This document shows, piece by piece, positions 17,509-25,950 of a stretch of DNA of 53,336 nt (the first letter of the stretch is position 1; every line of letters begins with the position of its first letter). A program made the position numbers and the translations under genes. The notes under the pieces were generated by a model. That model worked only from the letters and a program-made list of their open reading frames with translations. It was not told where the DNA came from and made no database searches. This DNA comes from Okeania sp. SIO2B3. Lineage in GTDB: Bacteria > Cyanobacteriota > Cyanobacteriia > Cyanobacteriales > Microcoleaceae. The stretch is from positions 1 through 53,336 of the forward strand of contig NZ_JAAHGH010000046.1 of assembly GCF_010672525.1 (NCBI RefSeq), read 5' to 3'.

Positions 17509-19857
17509 ATGACTCAAACAACCGATTTTTCTAATTTTGCGACCGAATACCCAAACTATTTTCCAGGGCAATATTTATTAGAAGAAGACTTTCAATTACA
17601 ACATAAATATTTAAGCGATCGCCTTCGTTACCAAAAGCAAAGTCTTCATGTTTCAGGAATAGTTGAAGGACTAGAAGTTGAAGAAATTCAAACAGATCAA
17701 AAATCCGTGCTGATTAAAGTTGGTTCAGCGATAGATAATCAGGGAAATCTGATTGTTTTAAAATCAGATACAACCTTTTATGAATTTAATAATCTTAGCC
17801 AAGGGGAACTTTATATTCAATACTTTGAAGATAAAGACGCTCAACAACAAAATGAAGTTGCAGATAGCTATACACGGTGGAAAGAATATCCAGAATTGGC
17901 TTTTGCTGAGACAACACCAGATACAGGTGTAAAGTTAGCAAAAATCACCATTTCTCAAGGTAATATTACCGATATTAATACTGATATTCGGGAATATTCA
18001 GGATTATCTTTACCCAACTCTAATGGTAAATCATTGACTCTTCGTTCTGGAGGAGATACTAACTCTAACTTAGCCGTTTTAACAGGCAGTTTAAAGCTTG
18101 ATGGGGATTTAATAGTTGATGGCAATGTGGGAATTGGGACAACAACTCCTTCTGCTCCTCTACAGGTACAGGCCACAAACCAAACGGCACCAAATAATAA
18201 TGGCCTGTATATTTTTAATCCAACCGATAGTAATGAGGAACACGCTATTCTCAGCCTTCGAGTTGCCGGAGCAGATGGAGGAAATCCTTTCGTGTCTTGG
18301 GATGTAGCCAATGAGTCTGGCTGGGCAATGGGGATTGATAATAGCGATGGTTATAAACTCAAGATTGGGCGTGATTGGAATTCTTTAGCCAACAATACCT
18401 CCATGACTTTAGATACAAATGGCAATGTGGGAATTGGGATGACAACTCCAGGGGCGAAGTTAGAAATTAGTGGAGATTTGAAGCTAGAAAATGGAGTAGC
18501 GGTGAATAACATTTCTAGTGATGTTAATCTTAGTGACAATAATGATCTGACAATAGCAACTGCAAGAGCAATCAAAACCTATGTCGATAATACCAAAGCA
18601 CTACTTGCTGGTTCTGCCAGTCAAGATTTTTCAGCAAATAGCCTATCAGCAAATAACCTGTCAGTCGTAGATTTGAAGCTACAAAATGGAGTAACGGTGA
18701 ATAACATTTCTAGTGATGTTAATCTTCGTGACAATAATGATCTGACAATAGCAACTGCAAGAGCAATCAAAACCTATGTCGATAATACCAAAGCACTACT
18801 TGCTGGTTCTGCCAGTCAAGATTTTTCAGCAAATAGCCTATCAGCAAATAACCTGTCAGTCGTAGATTTGAAGCTACAAAATGGAGTAACGGTGAATAAC
18901 ATTTCTAGTGATGTTAGTCTTAGTGATGATAATGATCTGACAATAGCAACTGCAAAAGCAATCAAAAACTATGCTGATACCATCAAAACCTATGCCGATA
19001 ATACCAAAGCACTACTTGCTGGTTCTGCCAGTCAAGATTTTTCAGCAAATAGCCTATCAGCAAATAACCTGTCAGTCGTAGATTTGAAGCTACAAAATGG
19101 AGTAACGGTGAATAACATTTCTAATAATGTTAATCTTAGTGACGATAATGATCTGACAATAGCAACTGCAAAAGCAATCAAAAACTATGCTGATACTAAA
19201 GCACTTGGTTCTTTGAGTCAAGATTTTTCAGCAAATAACCTAACCGTTTCAAATCTTGCCTTTGATCCATTTTCTGAGGTATCGGAAACCAGACAGATGA
19301 TTGACTTGTGGGGAGATGGGTATGGCATTGGGATACAGAGTAACACTCAATATTTCCGCACTGGCAATCACTTTGCTTGGTATAGAGGTGGTAGTCATGA
19401 TAGCGATCAACTAGATCCAGGTACTGGCGGAACAGTACTGATGGTCATCAAAAATGACAATGTGGGAATTGGAACCAATGATCCAGGTGCAAAACTGGAA
19501 GTAATAGGAGGGACAACAAAATTAGAGCAAGAGGCATGGCAGACTCCAAGCTTTCAAAATAGTTGGGTCAATGCTTTGCCGACCCTTTATAATTTGGCTG
19601 GATATTTTAAGGATAGTTTGGGAATTGTTCACTTGAGAGGTTTCGTAAAGAATGTAAGCAGCAATCCGAGCAATTTGATTTTTACCCTCCCCACTGGTTA
19701 CACACCACCACGTCGAGAACTTCACATTGCATGTTCAGAGCAAAATCCAGGTCGGATAGATATTGAGGCTAATGGAAAAGTTAGTCTACAGGCAGGAAGT
19801 CGAGCTTGGATCTGTTTAGACGGTATTACTTTTAGGGCAGCACCACTAGAAGAATAA
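17509..19857 (+). CDS. eCIS tail fibre / receptor-binding protein with internal repeats
   Basis: The 782-residue protein has an N-terminal baseplate-binding part (about 1-170: 'YFPGQYLLEEDFQLQHKYLS'). Fibre motifs 'DGNVGIGTTTPSAPLQV', 'NGNVGIGMTTPGAKLEI' and 'DNVGIGTNDPGAKLEV' follow. Between the second and third are four copies of a unit of about 65 residues (DLKLQNGVTVNNISSDV..., DLTIATARAIKTY...) from about residue 322 to 570. The last 130 residues form a distinct head ('LHIACSEQNPGRIDIEANG', 'SRAWICLDGITF') that likely binds the target cell. AGGAG precedes the start. The nearly identical DNA of the repeats points to recent duplication. Confidence 0.88.
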   Translation: MTQTTDFSNFATEYPNYFPGQYLLEEDFQLQHKYLSDRLRYQKQSLHVSGIVEGLEVEEIQTDQKSVLIKVGSAIDNQGNLIVLKSDTTFYEFNNLSQGELYIQYFEDKDAQQQNEVADSYTRWKEYPELAFAETTPDTGVKLAKITISQGNITDINTDIREYSGLSLPNSNGKSLTLRSGGDTNSNLAVLTGSLKLDGDLIVDGNVGIGTTTPSAPLQVQATNQTAPNNNGLYIFNPTDSNEEHAILSLRVAGADGGNPFVSWDVANESGWAMGIDNSDGYKLKIGRDWNSLANNTSMTLDTNGNVGIGMTTPGAKLEISGDLKLENGVAVNNISSDVNLSDNNDLTIATARAIKTYVDNTKALLAGSASQDFSANSLSANNLSVVDLKLQNGVTVNNISSDVNLRDNNDLTIATARAIKTYVDNTKALLAGSASQDFSANSLSANNLSVVDLKLQNGVTVNNISSDVSLSDDNDLTIATAKAIKNYADTIKTYADNTKALLAGSASQDFSANSLSANNLSVVDLKLQNGVTVNNISNNVNLSDDNDLTIATAKAIKNYADTKALGSLSQDFSANNLTVSNLAFDPFSEVSETRQMIDLWGDGYGIGIQSNTQYFRTGNHFAWYRGGSHDSDQLDPGTGGTVLMVIKNDNVGIGTNDPGAKLEVIGGTTKLEQEAWQTPSFQNSWVNALPTLYNLAGYFKDSLGIVHLRGFVKNVSSNPSNLIFTLPTGYTPPRRELHIACSEQNPGRIDIEANGKVSLQAGSRAWICLDGITFRAAPLEE
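18472..19200 (+). repeat. Four tandem fibre repeats (195, 195, 216 bp spacing)
   Basis: The GATTTGAAGCTA motif recurs at about 18475, 18670, 18865 and 19081. Spacing is 195, 195 and 216 bp. The third unit has a 21-bp insertion adding seven codons (a second 'KTYAD'-like stretch). Units two and three are almost identical at DNA level. Confidence 0.9.
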
Positions 19858-19969
19858 GATATAGTCAATAGCTCTTAGTTCTATGTTTAGGGCGATCGCT
19901 TTAACCGCTCAACAAATTTTTCTAGTGGAAATTAGCGATCGCACATAGATCCCAAAGTGCCTCTAGATC

Positions 19970-20063
19970 AGGACGTACCCAAACAAGAAACCGGGTTTAT
20001 TGCCCTGATTATTTGTTCAAACCACGAAATTCATTTGATAAACTCGGTTTCTGTATAAGTCCT
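19970..20063. mobile_element. Decayed copy of the AGGACTTACGCA MITE
   Basis: It starts AGGACGTACCCA and ends GTATAAGTCCT, with internal AGAAACCGGGTTT and AAACTCGGTTTCT. It resembles the element at 7564-7663 with several changes. It ends 27 bp before the start of the spike-tip gene and may separate this gene from the fibre gene. Confidence 0.65.
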
Positions 20064-20090
20064 CTATATTTATTTAGCTGATATTAAACT

Positions 20091-20519
20091 ATGGCAGACT
20101 TCATTCTCATAACAGGCGATAAAGCTAACTTTAACCCTACCTTTGGCATAGCAACTGTCAATGTACGTCCAGGGGATTTAATTGGCACAGGTAAGAGTAA
20201 AATCAACCAGAAACTCGTCTGTGTGGATGGGGATGAAAAAAATGTGATTGTTCCTGGTTGTCTTTACAAGACTGCCCAACATACTATTCCAGGGGTAGGA
20301 ATGATTTTCATAGAATCCTTGGCAGGCAATCAAAAAGCCAAAAAGACTAAATCTGGGGGTAAACCTGTATTACTCAAAGGAGCATTATTCAATGCTAAAT
20401 TTAAAGTGCTCGCTCCTGCACAACAACCGTCAACACCGAATCCTATTCCCGATACTACCCTCGAATACCTTGGTAATGGTACATTTATGACAACGAATAT
20501 GAAGGTAAAAGGAACATGA
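20091..20519 (+). CDS. Putative eCIS spike-tip (PAAR-like) protein
   Basis: The 142-residue protein has the composition of small tip proteins of injection systems. It is rich in Gly, Val and Pro, with repeated turns: 'GIATVNVRPGDLIGTG', 'KLVCVDGDEKNVIVPGCLY' and 'TKSGGKPVLLKGALFNAKF'. The pattern 'V-x-G-C-x-Y-x-T-x-x-H-x-I-P-G-V-G' recurs in cyanobacterial eCIS clusters. The role, capping the spike, is inferred from that recurrence and from the neighbours. Its stop overlaps the next gene by four bases (ATGA). Confidence 0.65.
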   Translation: MADFILITGDKANFNPTFGIATVNVRPGDLIGTGKSKINQKLVCVDGDEKNVIVPGCLYKTAQHTIPGVGMIFIESLAGNQKAKKTKSGGKPVLLKGALFNAKFKVLAPAQQPSTPNPIPDTTLEYLGNGTFMTTNMKVKGT

Positions 20520-20740
20520 AAGAAAAATTAGAAAAACGTTTAGCAGAACTGAAAGCTGAATTTGAATCAGGACAGAAGGTTATGGCAGAATATGAGGCTA
20601 AAGTCGCTAATTTACGGGATACTTTGCTTCGTATTAGTGGAGCAATTCAAATTCTGGAAGAAGAGATATCGAAAGAAAATGAAACAGACAAAGAGAACGT
20701 TATCCCTGAAACAGTAAATGCAGAAAAGACCAATTTATGA
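20516..20740 (+). CDS. Small coiled-coil protein, eCIS operon end
   Basis: A 74-residue, highly charged protein: 'LEKRLAELKAEFESGQKVMA' and 'LLRISGAIQILEEEI' form a heptad-rich helix, followed by an acidic tail. It starts inside the stop of the spike-tip gene (ATGA overlap), so it is translated with it. Function unknown. Small helical proteins at this place are common in such operons and could be chaperones or measure a tube or fibre part. Confidence 0.7.
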   Translation: MKEKLEKRLAELKAEFESGQKVMAEYEAKVANLRDTLLRISGAIQILEEEISKENETDKENVIPETVNAEKTNL

Positions 20741-21013
20741 CCAAGAAATAAGGTCTGATATAGAATTCGGTTCAACAATGAATAATGAATAATGAATAAT
20801 AAATAATTACCTCTCCTTGAAAGAAGAGGATTGACAAAGAGATGAAAATTTTTCTTTATTATCCCCTTAAAAGGGGAGGCTTTAAACCACAATTTTTCGG
20901 TAATTAGCCATTGCATTTGTCATTGCGACTTACACTCCTTGGAAGGAAGCAATTTCAGGGGTTTTGCGAGATTGCTTCCCTTCGGTTGTAATGACAACTG
21001 TTTAACGAGGATC
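20741..21013. other. Intergenic, low-complexity
   Basis: Contains ATGAATAATGAATAATGAATA tandem runs (about 20776-20806) and C/G-rich half-palindromes. No gene is seen. The eCIS operon and the minus-strand DUF6887 gene converge here. Confidence 0.4.
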
Positions 21014-21244
21014 TCATCTATTTTCCCGAAAATTATTCCTAGAATGCTGGCGCATTTGTTCAATAAATTCAGGATATTTTTCCATATCTTCTAATGATTT
21101 TAAAGGTGGATAAATTACTCTATCTTTCCTTTCATTTACTTTATCGACATAAGCAGAGAAAGCGTCATCATCATCTCTATGAGATAAAACATAACTTTTT
21201 AACTCTTGATAAGTCATAGTTTTAAAATTAGGTTTTTTATTCAT
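21014..21244 (-). CDS. DUF6887-family small protein
   Basis: The 76-residue protein has the family pattern 'MTYQELKSYVLSHRDDDDAF', 'AYVDKVNER' and 'YPPLKSLEDMEKYPEFIEQM'. Genes of this family lie directly beside a DUF6888 gene in cyanobacteria, and the pair looks like a two-gene toxin-antitoxin-like unit, though no activity is known. Here the DUF6888 reading frame lies upstream on the same strand (21308-21562). The 91-bp repeat (21245-21335) begins at the start codon of this gene. Confidence 0.8.
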   Translation of the reverse strand: MNKKPNFKTMTYQELKSYVLSHRDDDDAFSAYVDKVNERKDRVIYPPLKSLEDMEKYPEFIEQMRQHSRNNFRENR

Positions 21245-21335
21245 TTTATCAAAATAACATGGGTCTAAAACCCCGCCTTTTAAGGCGTAATATTTTTGGA
21301 GCGGGGCTTAAATCCCCGTTACAAAAATAACTTCT
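21245..21335. repeat. 91-bp repeat, exact inverted copy of 8801-8891
   Basis: Base-by-base reading shows this to be the exact reverse complement of 8801-8891. It contains two hairpins (CGGGGATTTAAGCCCCG and ACGCCTTAAAAGGCG types). Beyond it, TTCTGACTTCTGAC tandem units match the AGTCAGAAGTCAGAA units at 8731-8749. The two arms flank the eCIS structural genes. Confidence 0.95.
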
Positions 21336-21562
21336 GACTTCTGACTTCTGACTTCTGACTTCGTTAACCATTCACCACTAGGTTTAATTTCAATCTCAAT
21401 ATCTTCCCCAATTAACATAAATATATTCTGACTACGCTCATCTAATCTGATCAAGTTAATTGGTAAATAAAATCTTGTTACCCAACAAGATAGAATATAA
21501 CATTGTAAGAGTTGTGCTTGTGTAGGAATAATTTTTTCTCCAAAAGCTGAACAAATAATATT
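21308..21562 (-). pseudogene. DUF6888-like reading frame without normal start, end replaced by repeat
   Basis: The minus strand encodes 'GEKIIPTQAQLLQCYI', 'TRFYLPINLIRLDERSQNIF' and 'IGEDIEIEIKPSGEW', which matches the DUF6888 family (usual ending 'IEIEI-x-P-x-G-E-W'). After GEW the frame runs on through the TTCTGAC units and into the 91-bp repeat (LTKSEVRSQKSEV), to a TAA at 21308-21310. The frame is open up to 21595, but no ATG, GTG or TTG lies before the conserved region; only ATT codons do. It is probably a decaying gene that lost its start, or uses a rare ATT start. Confidence 0.55.
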
Positions 21563-21579
21563 AATTGTAACACAATAGT

Positions 21580-21832
21580 CTAGTAGTAGACTGTTTCATC
21601 TTAAATGTTGCAATAGATGTAGGTTGGGTTGAGGGACGAAACAAGGGCAACAATCTTTATCCCGTAAGGACTCAGGATGCTTAGTCCCTACCTTACTCCC
21701 TAATGCACTGTTTTAGATGAAACAGTAAGGTTGTGTTGGGTTTCCCTTCGGGAAGCTCCGCTAACACTCCGTACCGCTACGCGGAAGCAAGCTACAACCC
21801 AACCTACATTTTTGGGTGTGTCAGTCTACTAC
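21580..21832. repeat. Inverted-repeat element with GTAGGTTGGGTTG arms
   Basis: GTAGTAGACTG (about 21584) is matched by AGTCTACTAC (about 21822). Inside it GTAGGTTGGGTTG (about 21619) is matched by CAACCCAACCTAC (about 21796-21808). Further inside CTGTTTCATCT and AGATGAAACAG pair. Part of this family recurs at about 7868. No coding capacity was seen. The element probably removed the start of the DUF6888 gene. Confidence 0.6.
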
Positions 21833-21902
21833 GAAAAAAGACTGAATAATATTACGATAAAATTTTAAGATATCCATTCTACAATTACCTAAGATACAAC
21901 CT

Positions 21903-24077
21903 ATGGTAGAACCATTAAAAGCCAATTTACAAACTCATAATACAGAAACAAAAACCTTTAAGAAATCCATCGCTTCAGAAACAGAAATCACACCAGATAT
22001 TAATGGATTATTACCTCTTATTCAAAAATTAGATCGACGAATTACCCAATTTATTTCTACTATCCAAAAACACCGTCAAACTGAACAAAAATATGGCATA
22101 ACATGGATTAACAAAACAGAGATAGCAGATGATGAAACCTCTAGTCAAATTCCTGCAAATTCTCTGATTTATTGGTTACAAAATACTTTTGAATTATCTC
22201 CTTTTGACTTAGATATTTTAACAGTCACCCTAGCACCGGAAATAGATAGAGAATATGAAAGACTTTTTGCTTATATTCAAGATGAAACAAACCACAAAAA
22301 ACCCACAATAGATTTAGTCTTAAACCTATACTGTTCTAATATTCTGGAAAAACTCTCACGACGTCAACATTTTACTACCAATGCACCTCTAATTTCTAAT
22401 GGTTTACTCTATCTCTCCTCAGAATCAACATTCCTTTCCCAACATCTTATTGTTAATCCGCAAGTTGTCAGATTGCTATTAAATCAACCAGGATTAGATT
22501 TCCGACTCACTTCTTATTGTCAATTAAAAGAAACAAAGATATCTGCCGATATCTTATATCTCAATTCTGATATTCAAGCAAAACTACAAAATTTAGTTAA
22601 AGAAGATTGGCAAAAACAAGAACCCCTACTGCTTTATTTTCAAGGAAGCGATCACACAGGCAAATGCAACACAGCCCAATTTCTTGCCCAAACCCTAGAA
22701 ATTCCTTTATTAATAGCTGATTTAGCCAAATTATTAGAAGATAAATCTAACTTCCAAGAAAACCTACAATTAATATGGCGAGAAGCATGGTTTTTTCAGC
22801 GATTATTATATCTGGAAAACTTGGATGTTCTCTACCTCCCAGAAAATCAAATTCCCTATCAATCTTTTCTGAGAGAAATCGAAAAAAATAGAGGTATTAC
22901 CATCCTCTCTGGAATCGAAGATTGGCTGCCCACAACCACAGGAGTAAAAGGATTAATTACAATAACTTTTACAATTCCAGAATCCAGTCAACGTCGAGAA
23001 AATTGGCAAAATTATCTCAACAAATTAGAAATTAGTATAGAAAAGAAAGAATTAGAAATATTAAGCGATCGCTTTCGTCTCACCCCAGACCAAATAGCTA
23101 ATGCAGTAGCCACTGCCTATAATACCACACGTTGGCAAGAAATATCTGAAACTAAAAATGAATCTTTAAACAATACTTCCACCAAAAAATTCCCACTCTC
23201 ATTTATTAACTTATGTAGTGCAGCACGCCATCAATCAGGTTACGATTTAACAAATCTAGCCCGTAAAATCGAACCCAAATATACTTGGGATGATATAGTA
23301 TTAAAGCCCAAACAACTAACACAACTACAAAATATTTGTAAAGAAGCAGAATATCAAAATTTAGTACATAATCAATGGGGTTTTGCCGATAAATTATCAT
23401 TAGGAAAAGGTTTAAATGTTCTGTTTTCTGGCACTCCAGGCACAGGAAAAACAATGGCAGCAGAAGTCATTGCCCATCACCTACAACTAGACTTATACAA
23501 AATAGATTTATCGCAAATAGTTAGTAAATACATTGGCGAAACAGAAAAAAACCTCAACCGAATATTTACCGCAGCAACCAATTCAAATGCCATTCTCTTA
23601 TTTGATGAAGCAGATGCCTTGTTTGGAAAACGTACAGAAATCCAAGATGCTCGCGATCGCTACGCCAATATTGAAGTCAGCTATTTATTACAAAAAATGG
23701 AAGAGTATGAAGGCATTACCATATTAACTACAAATCTTCGTAGTAATATGGACGAAGCCTTTGAAAGAAGACTCCGATTTATTATCGAGTTTTCCTTACC
23801 AGATACCGAGCATCGTCTCCTAATTTGGCAAAAGATATTTCCCAAAAAAGCACCTTGTAGCCCCGAGCTAGATATAGAATTTCTGGCAGAAAATTTTGAG
23901 ATTACTGGAGCAAATATTCGCAATATTGCCCTGACAGCAGCATTTTTAGCAGCAGATGATAAAGATAATAATAGAGTAATTGAAATGAGGCACTTAATTC
24001 GAGCCATACGTCGAGAGTACGACAAAATGGGACAAATTCTGTGGGATAAGAATTTAGGTTCGTATGTGGATACCTAA
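21903..24077 (+). CDS. AAA+ ATPase, eCIS-associated, two-module (Afp15-like)
   Basis: The 724-residue protein has an N-terminal helical domain (about 30-200). A degenerate first P-loop module follows (GSDHTGKC at 248-255, without the usual GKT). The C-terminal AAA+ module is complete: Walker A GTPGTGKT 510-517, Walker B ILLFDEAD 564-571, 'TTNLRSNMDEAFERR' with sensor 1 and arginine finger, and GAN near the sensor-2 position. This double-module layout is typical of the ATPase of cyanobacterial injection-system clusters. It is thought to help assembly or handle cargo. It is on the same strand as the structural genes, separated from them by repeats. The smaller relative is at 1858-3297. Confidence 0.88.
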   Translation: MVEPLKANLQTHNTETKTFKKSIASETEITPDINGLLPLIQKLDRRITQFISTIQKHRQTEQKYGITWINKTEIADDETSSQIPANSLIYWLQNTFELSPFDLDILTVTLAPEIDREYERLFAYIQDETNHKKPTIDLVLNLYCSNILEKLSRRQHFTTNAPLISNGLLYLSSESTFLSQHLIVNPQVVRLLLNQPGLDFRLTSYCQLKETKISADILYLNSDIQAKLQNLVKEDWQKQEPLLLYFQGSDHTGKCNTAQFLAQTLEIPLLIADLAKLLEDKSNFQENLQLIWREAWFFQRLLYLENLDVLYLPENQIPYQSFLREIEKNRGITILSGIEDWLPTTTGVKGLITITFTIPESSQRRENWQNYLNKLEISIEKKELEILSDRFRLTPDQIANAVATAYNTTRWQEISETKNESLNNTSTKKFPLSFINLCSAARHQSGYDLTNLARKIEPKYTWDDIVLKPKQLTQLQNICKEAEYQNLVHNQWGFADKLSLGKGLNVLFSGTPGTGKTMAAEVIAHHLQLDLYKIDLSQIVSKYIGETEKNLNRIFTAATNSNAILLFDEADALFGKRTEIQDARDRYANIEVSYLLQKMEEYEGITILTTNLRSNMDEAFERRLRFIIEFSLPDTEHRLLIWQKIFPKKAPCSPELDIEFLAENFEITGANIRNIALTAAFLAADDKDNNRVIEMRHLIRAIRREYDKMGQILWDKNLGSYVDT

Positions 24078-24123
24078 GCCAAAAGCGATAACAACTCCAT
24101 AGCTCCGTTCTCCCCAGTCTTCA

Positions 24124-24714
24124 TTGGAGCCAAACTCAGCCCTGATACTGTTGATGAACTTAATAAAAGAGATAGATTCGCGGATAATATCCGCGAATCT
24201 AGCTATTCATTCCGATGCAGCTTGGTTATTGCAGATAGTATTTTTCAATGATGTCTGGTATTTAGGCTGTGAATGTGTGGGAGGTTCTTCACATGGTTTA
24301 TTGCGGTTTGAGCGTTTAGATAGGTTATATATTAGTCAATATTTAGGTAAGTCTCGCTCTCAGAAAGAACAGCGCTCAAATTTAGAAAAGTTACAAAAAC
24401 TTTTAGATGCTAGTTTCGGGATATTTTTAGGTTATTCTGCTGAAGACCAAAATAAATTTTTGAGTAAAAACTCCTCAGACAAAAAGGAAGTAATAGTAAC
24501 AGTTGAATTGTGGTTTGATGAAGAAAAATTTAAGTTTGCCTGTGAAAAAACAAAACGGTTTCCATCCAGAAATTTGAAAATGTCACCACCTCCTAAAGGT
24601 AGTAGTTTTGTCAAGGATGAGGAGTATCAAAAAGTTTTCTGTTTGCCTGGTACAAAAAATGAACATTTTCTCCATCGCTTTGAAGTAAAATCAATCAACG
24701 TCGTCTCGAAATAA
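24124..24714 (+). pseudogene. WYL-domain regulator fragment, both ends lost
   Basis: The frame carries a WYL domain: 'IVFFNDVWYLGCECVGGSSH' with the literal W-Y-L motif, then 'LLRFERLDRLYISQYLG'. The later 'FGIFLGYSAEDQ', 'VTVELWFDEEKFKFACEKTK' and 'HFLHRFEVK' are typical of the C-terminal half of cyanobacterial WYL regulators. The DNA-binding N-terminus is missing. The last conserved word, 'HRFEVK', is cut, and the remaining codons belong to the transposase remnant that follows. So this is a fragment, probably not functional. Confidence 0.65.
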
Positions 24715-25775
24715 TTAACAAACGTTCTCAAACCAAATTCAAGAAAGGGTTTAGCTTAATTTTAGACGACTCTGGACACCGAAAAAGCGCACCGCCTGCG
24801 CTGAGGTTTCCTCAGCGTAAAGACGGAGCAAGAAGCGGTAATTTTACATCGGGAGTAGGCCGACAATATATTGGAGAAATAGGCAAAACAGATAATGGAA
24901 TAGTGACTGTAACAACTCATTATTATGATGGTAAAAAAAGCTTACCTTTAGACATTGAATTATATCAACATTCTAGTTCTTTACCAGAAGGAAAAGATGA
25001 CGAATTATTTCAGAAAAAGCCAGATATAGGAATAGATTTAATAGACCGCACCCTGGCCAGAGGTCTGAGTCCAGGAGTAGTGTTAATTGATGCAGGTTAT
25101 GGCAATAATACAACATTTCTGAAAAAACTCGGGAGTTAGGGAATTAAAATATTTAGGAGGCATTGCAAAAAACCGAAAAATAGTAGTTAAACAAAAATCC
25201 AACGAAGAAATAGAAACTAGAATAGATGAATTAGCTAAAAGCATACCAATAGAGGAATTTGAACCAGTTATCTTAAGTTTAGAAAAAGCAAAAACCGTTT
25301 GGGTAACCACGTTTACAGCATCAACTTCGCGCCTTCAAGAAGAAAGAACTTTTGCTATCGTTATGAATGCTAGTTCTGTAGAAGAGGCAACAGAAATTGA
25401 TTATTTTATCACCAATGTTGAGCCTTAAAAAGTAACATCTGAGTGGATAGTAAATAGCTACTCAAACAGAAATTGGATAGAGGTTTTTTACCGAGAAGCA
25501 ATCATGATGGTTGGGATTAAAAGAATATCAAGTAAGAGATAAATGGAGTCTAGAACGCCATTTTGTTCTGGTATTTTGTGCTTACACTTTTATCATTTGT
25601 CATAAGTTAACTGGGGGACGTGCATTGGCAATGGGGAAATAAACCTTTGAAGACATTTACTGATGCTTTAGAAGCTTTTCGTACAGCCATGTCTTTCCGT
25701 TTTTTTAACTGGTTAACTAACAACATTGACGTCTTTGCCTTTCACAAACAGAGTTTGGGCTATATTTGGGCTTAA
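24690..25775 (+). pseudogene. IS701-like DDE transposase remnant
   Basis: Reading across frames gives 'INQRRLEIINKRSQTKF', 'GFSLILDDSGHRKS', 'RQYIGEIGKTDNGIVTVTTH', 'LPLDIELYQHSSSLPEG' and 'VVLIDAGYGNNTTFLKKL'. It continues 'YLGGIAKNRKIVVKQKS', 'TEIDYFITNVEP', 'NRNWIEVFYREA' and the C-terminus 'HKQSLGYIWA' ending at 25775. The order matches IS701-type transposases. Faults: the 5' part is missing, a 48-bp insert lies at 24789-24836, and there is a frameshift near 25135, a stop after NVEP (25427) and further shifts near 25500 and 25620. It is inactive and cuts the WYL gene. Confidence 0.75.
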
Positions 25776-25950
25776 AAGTTGTGTAAGTCCCGTTAGTATT
25801 GCTCTTTCTTAACTATCCAGAGTTTAGAGGTCATCTACAGCTAGACTTGCAGCAGCAGTTAATTGTTTTTGTTGATAGCGATCGAGGATGGCGATCGCTA
25901 TCGATACCCCTATAAGAAGAGGTAATTATTAATTGTTAATTATTAATTGT

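Noticed and set aside
21903-24077. Two functional AAA+ motors in the larger ATPase
   Set aside because: The first P-loop (GSDHTGKC) is degenerate and no matching Walker B is visible, so only the second is called active.
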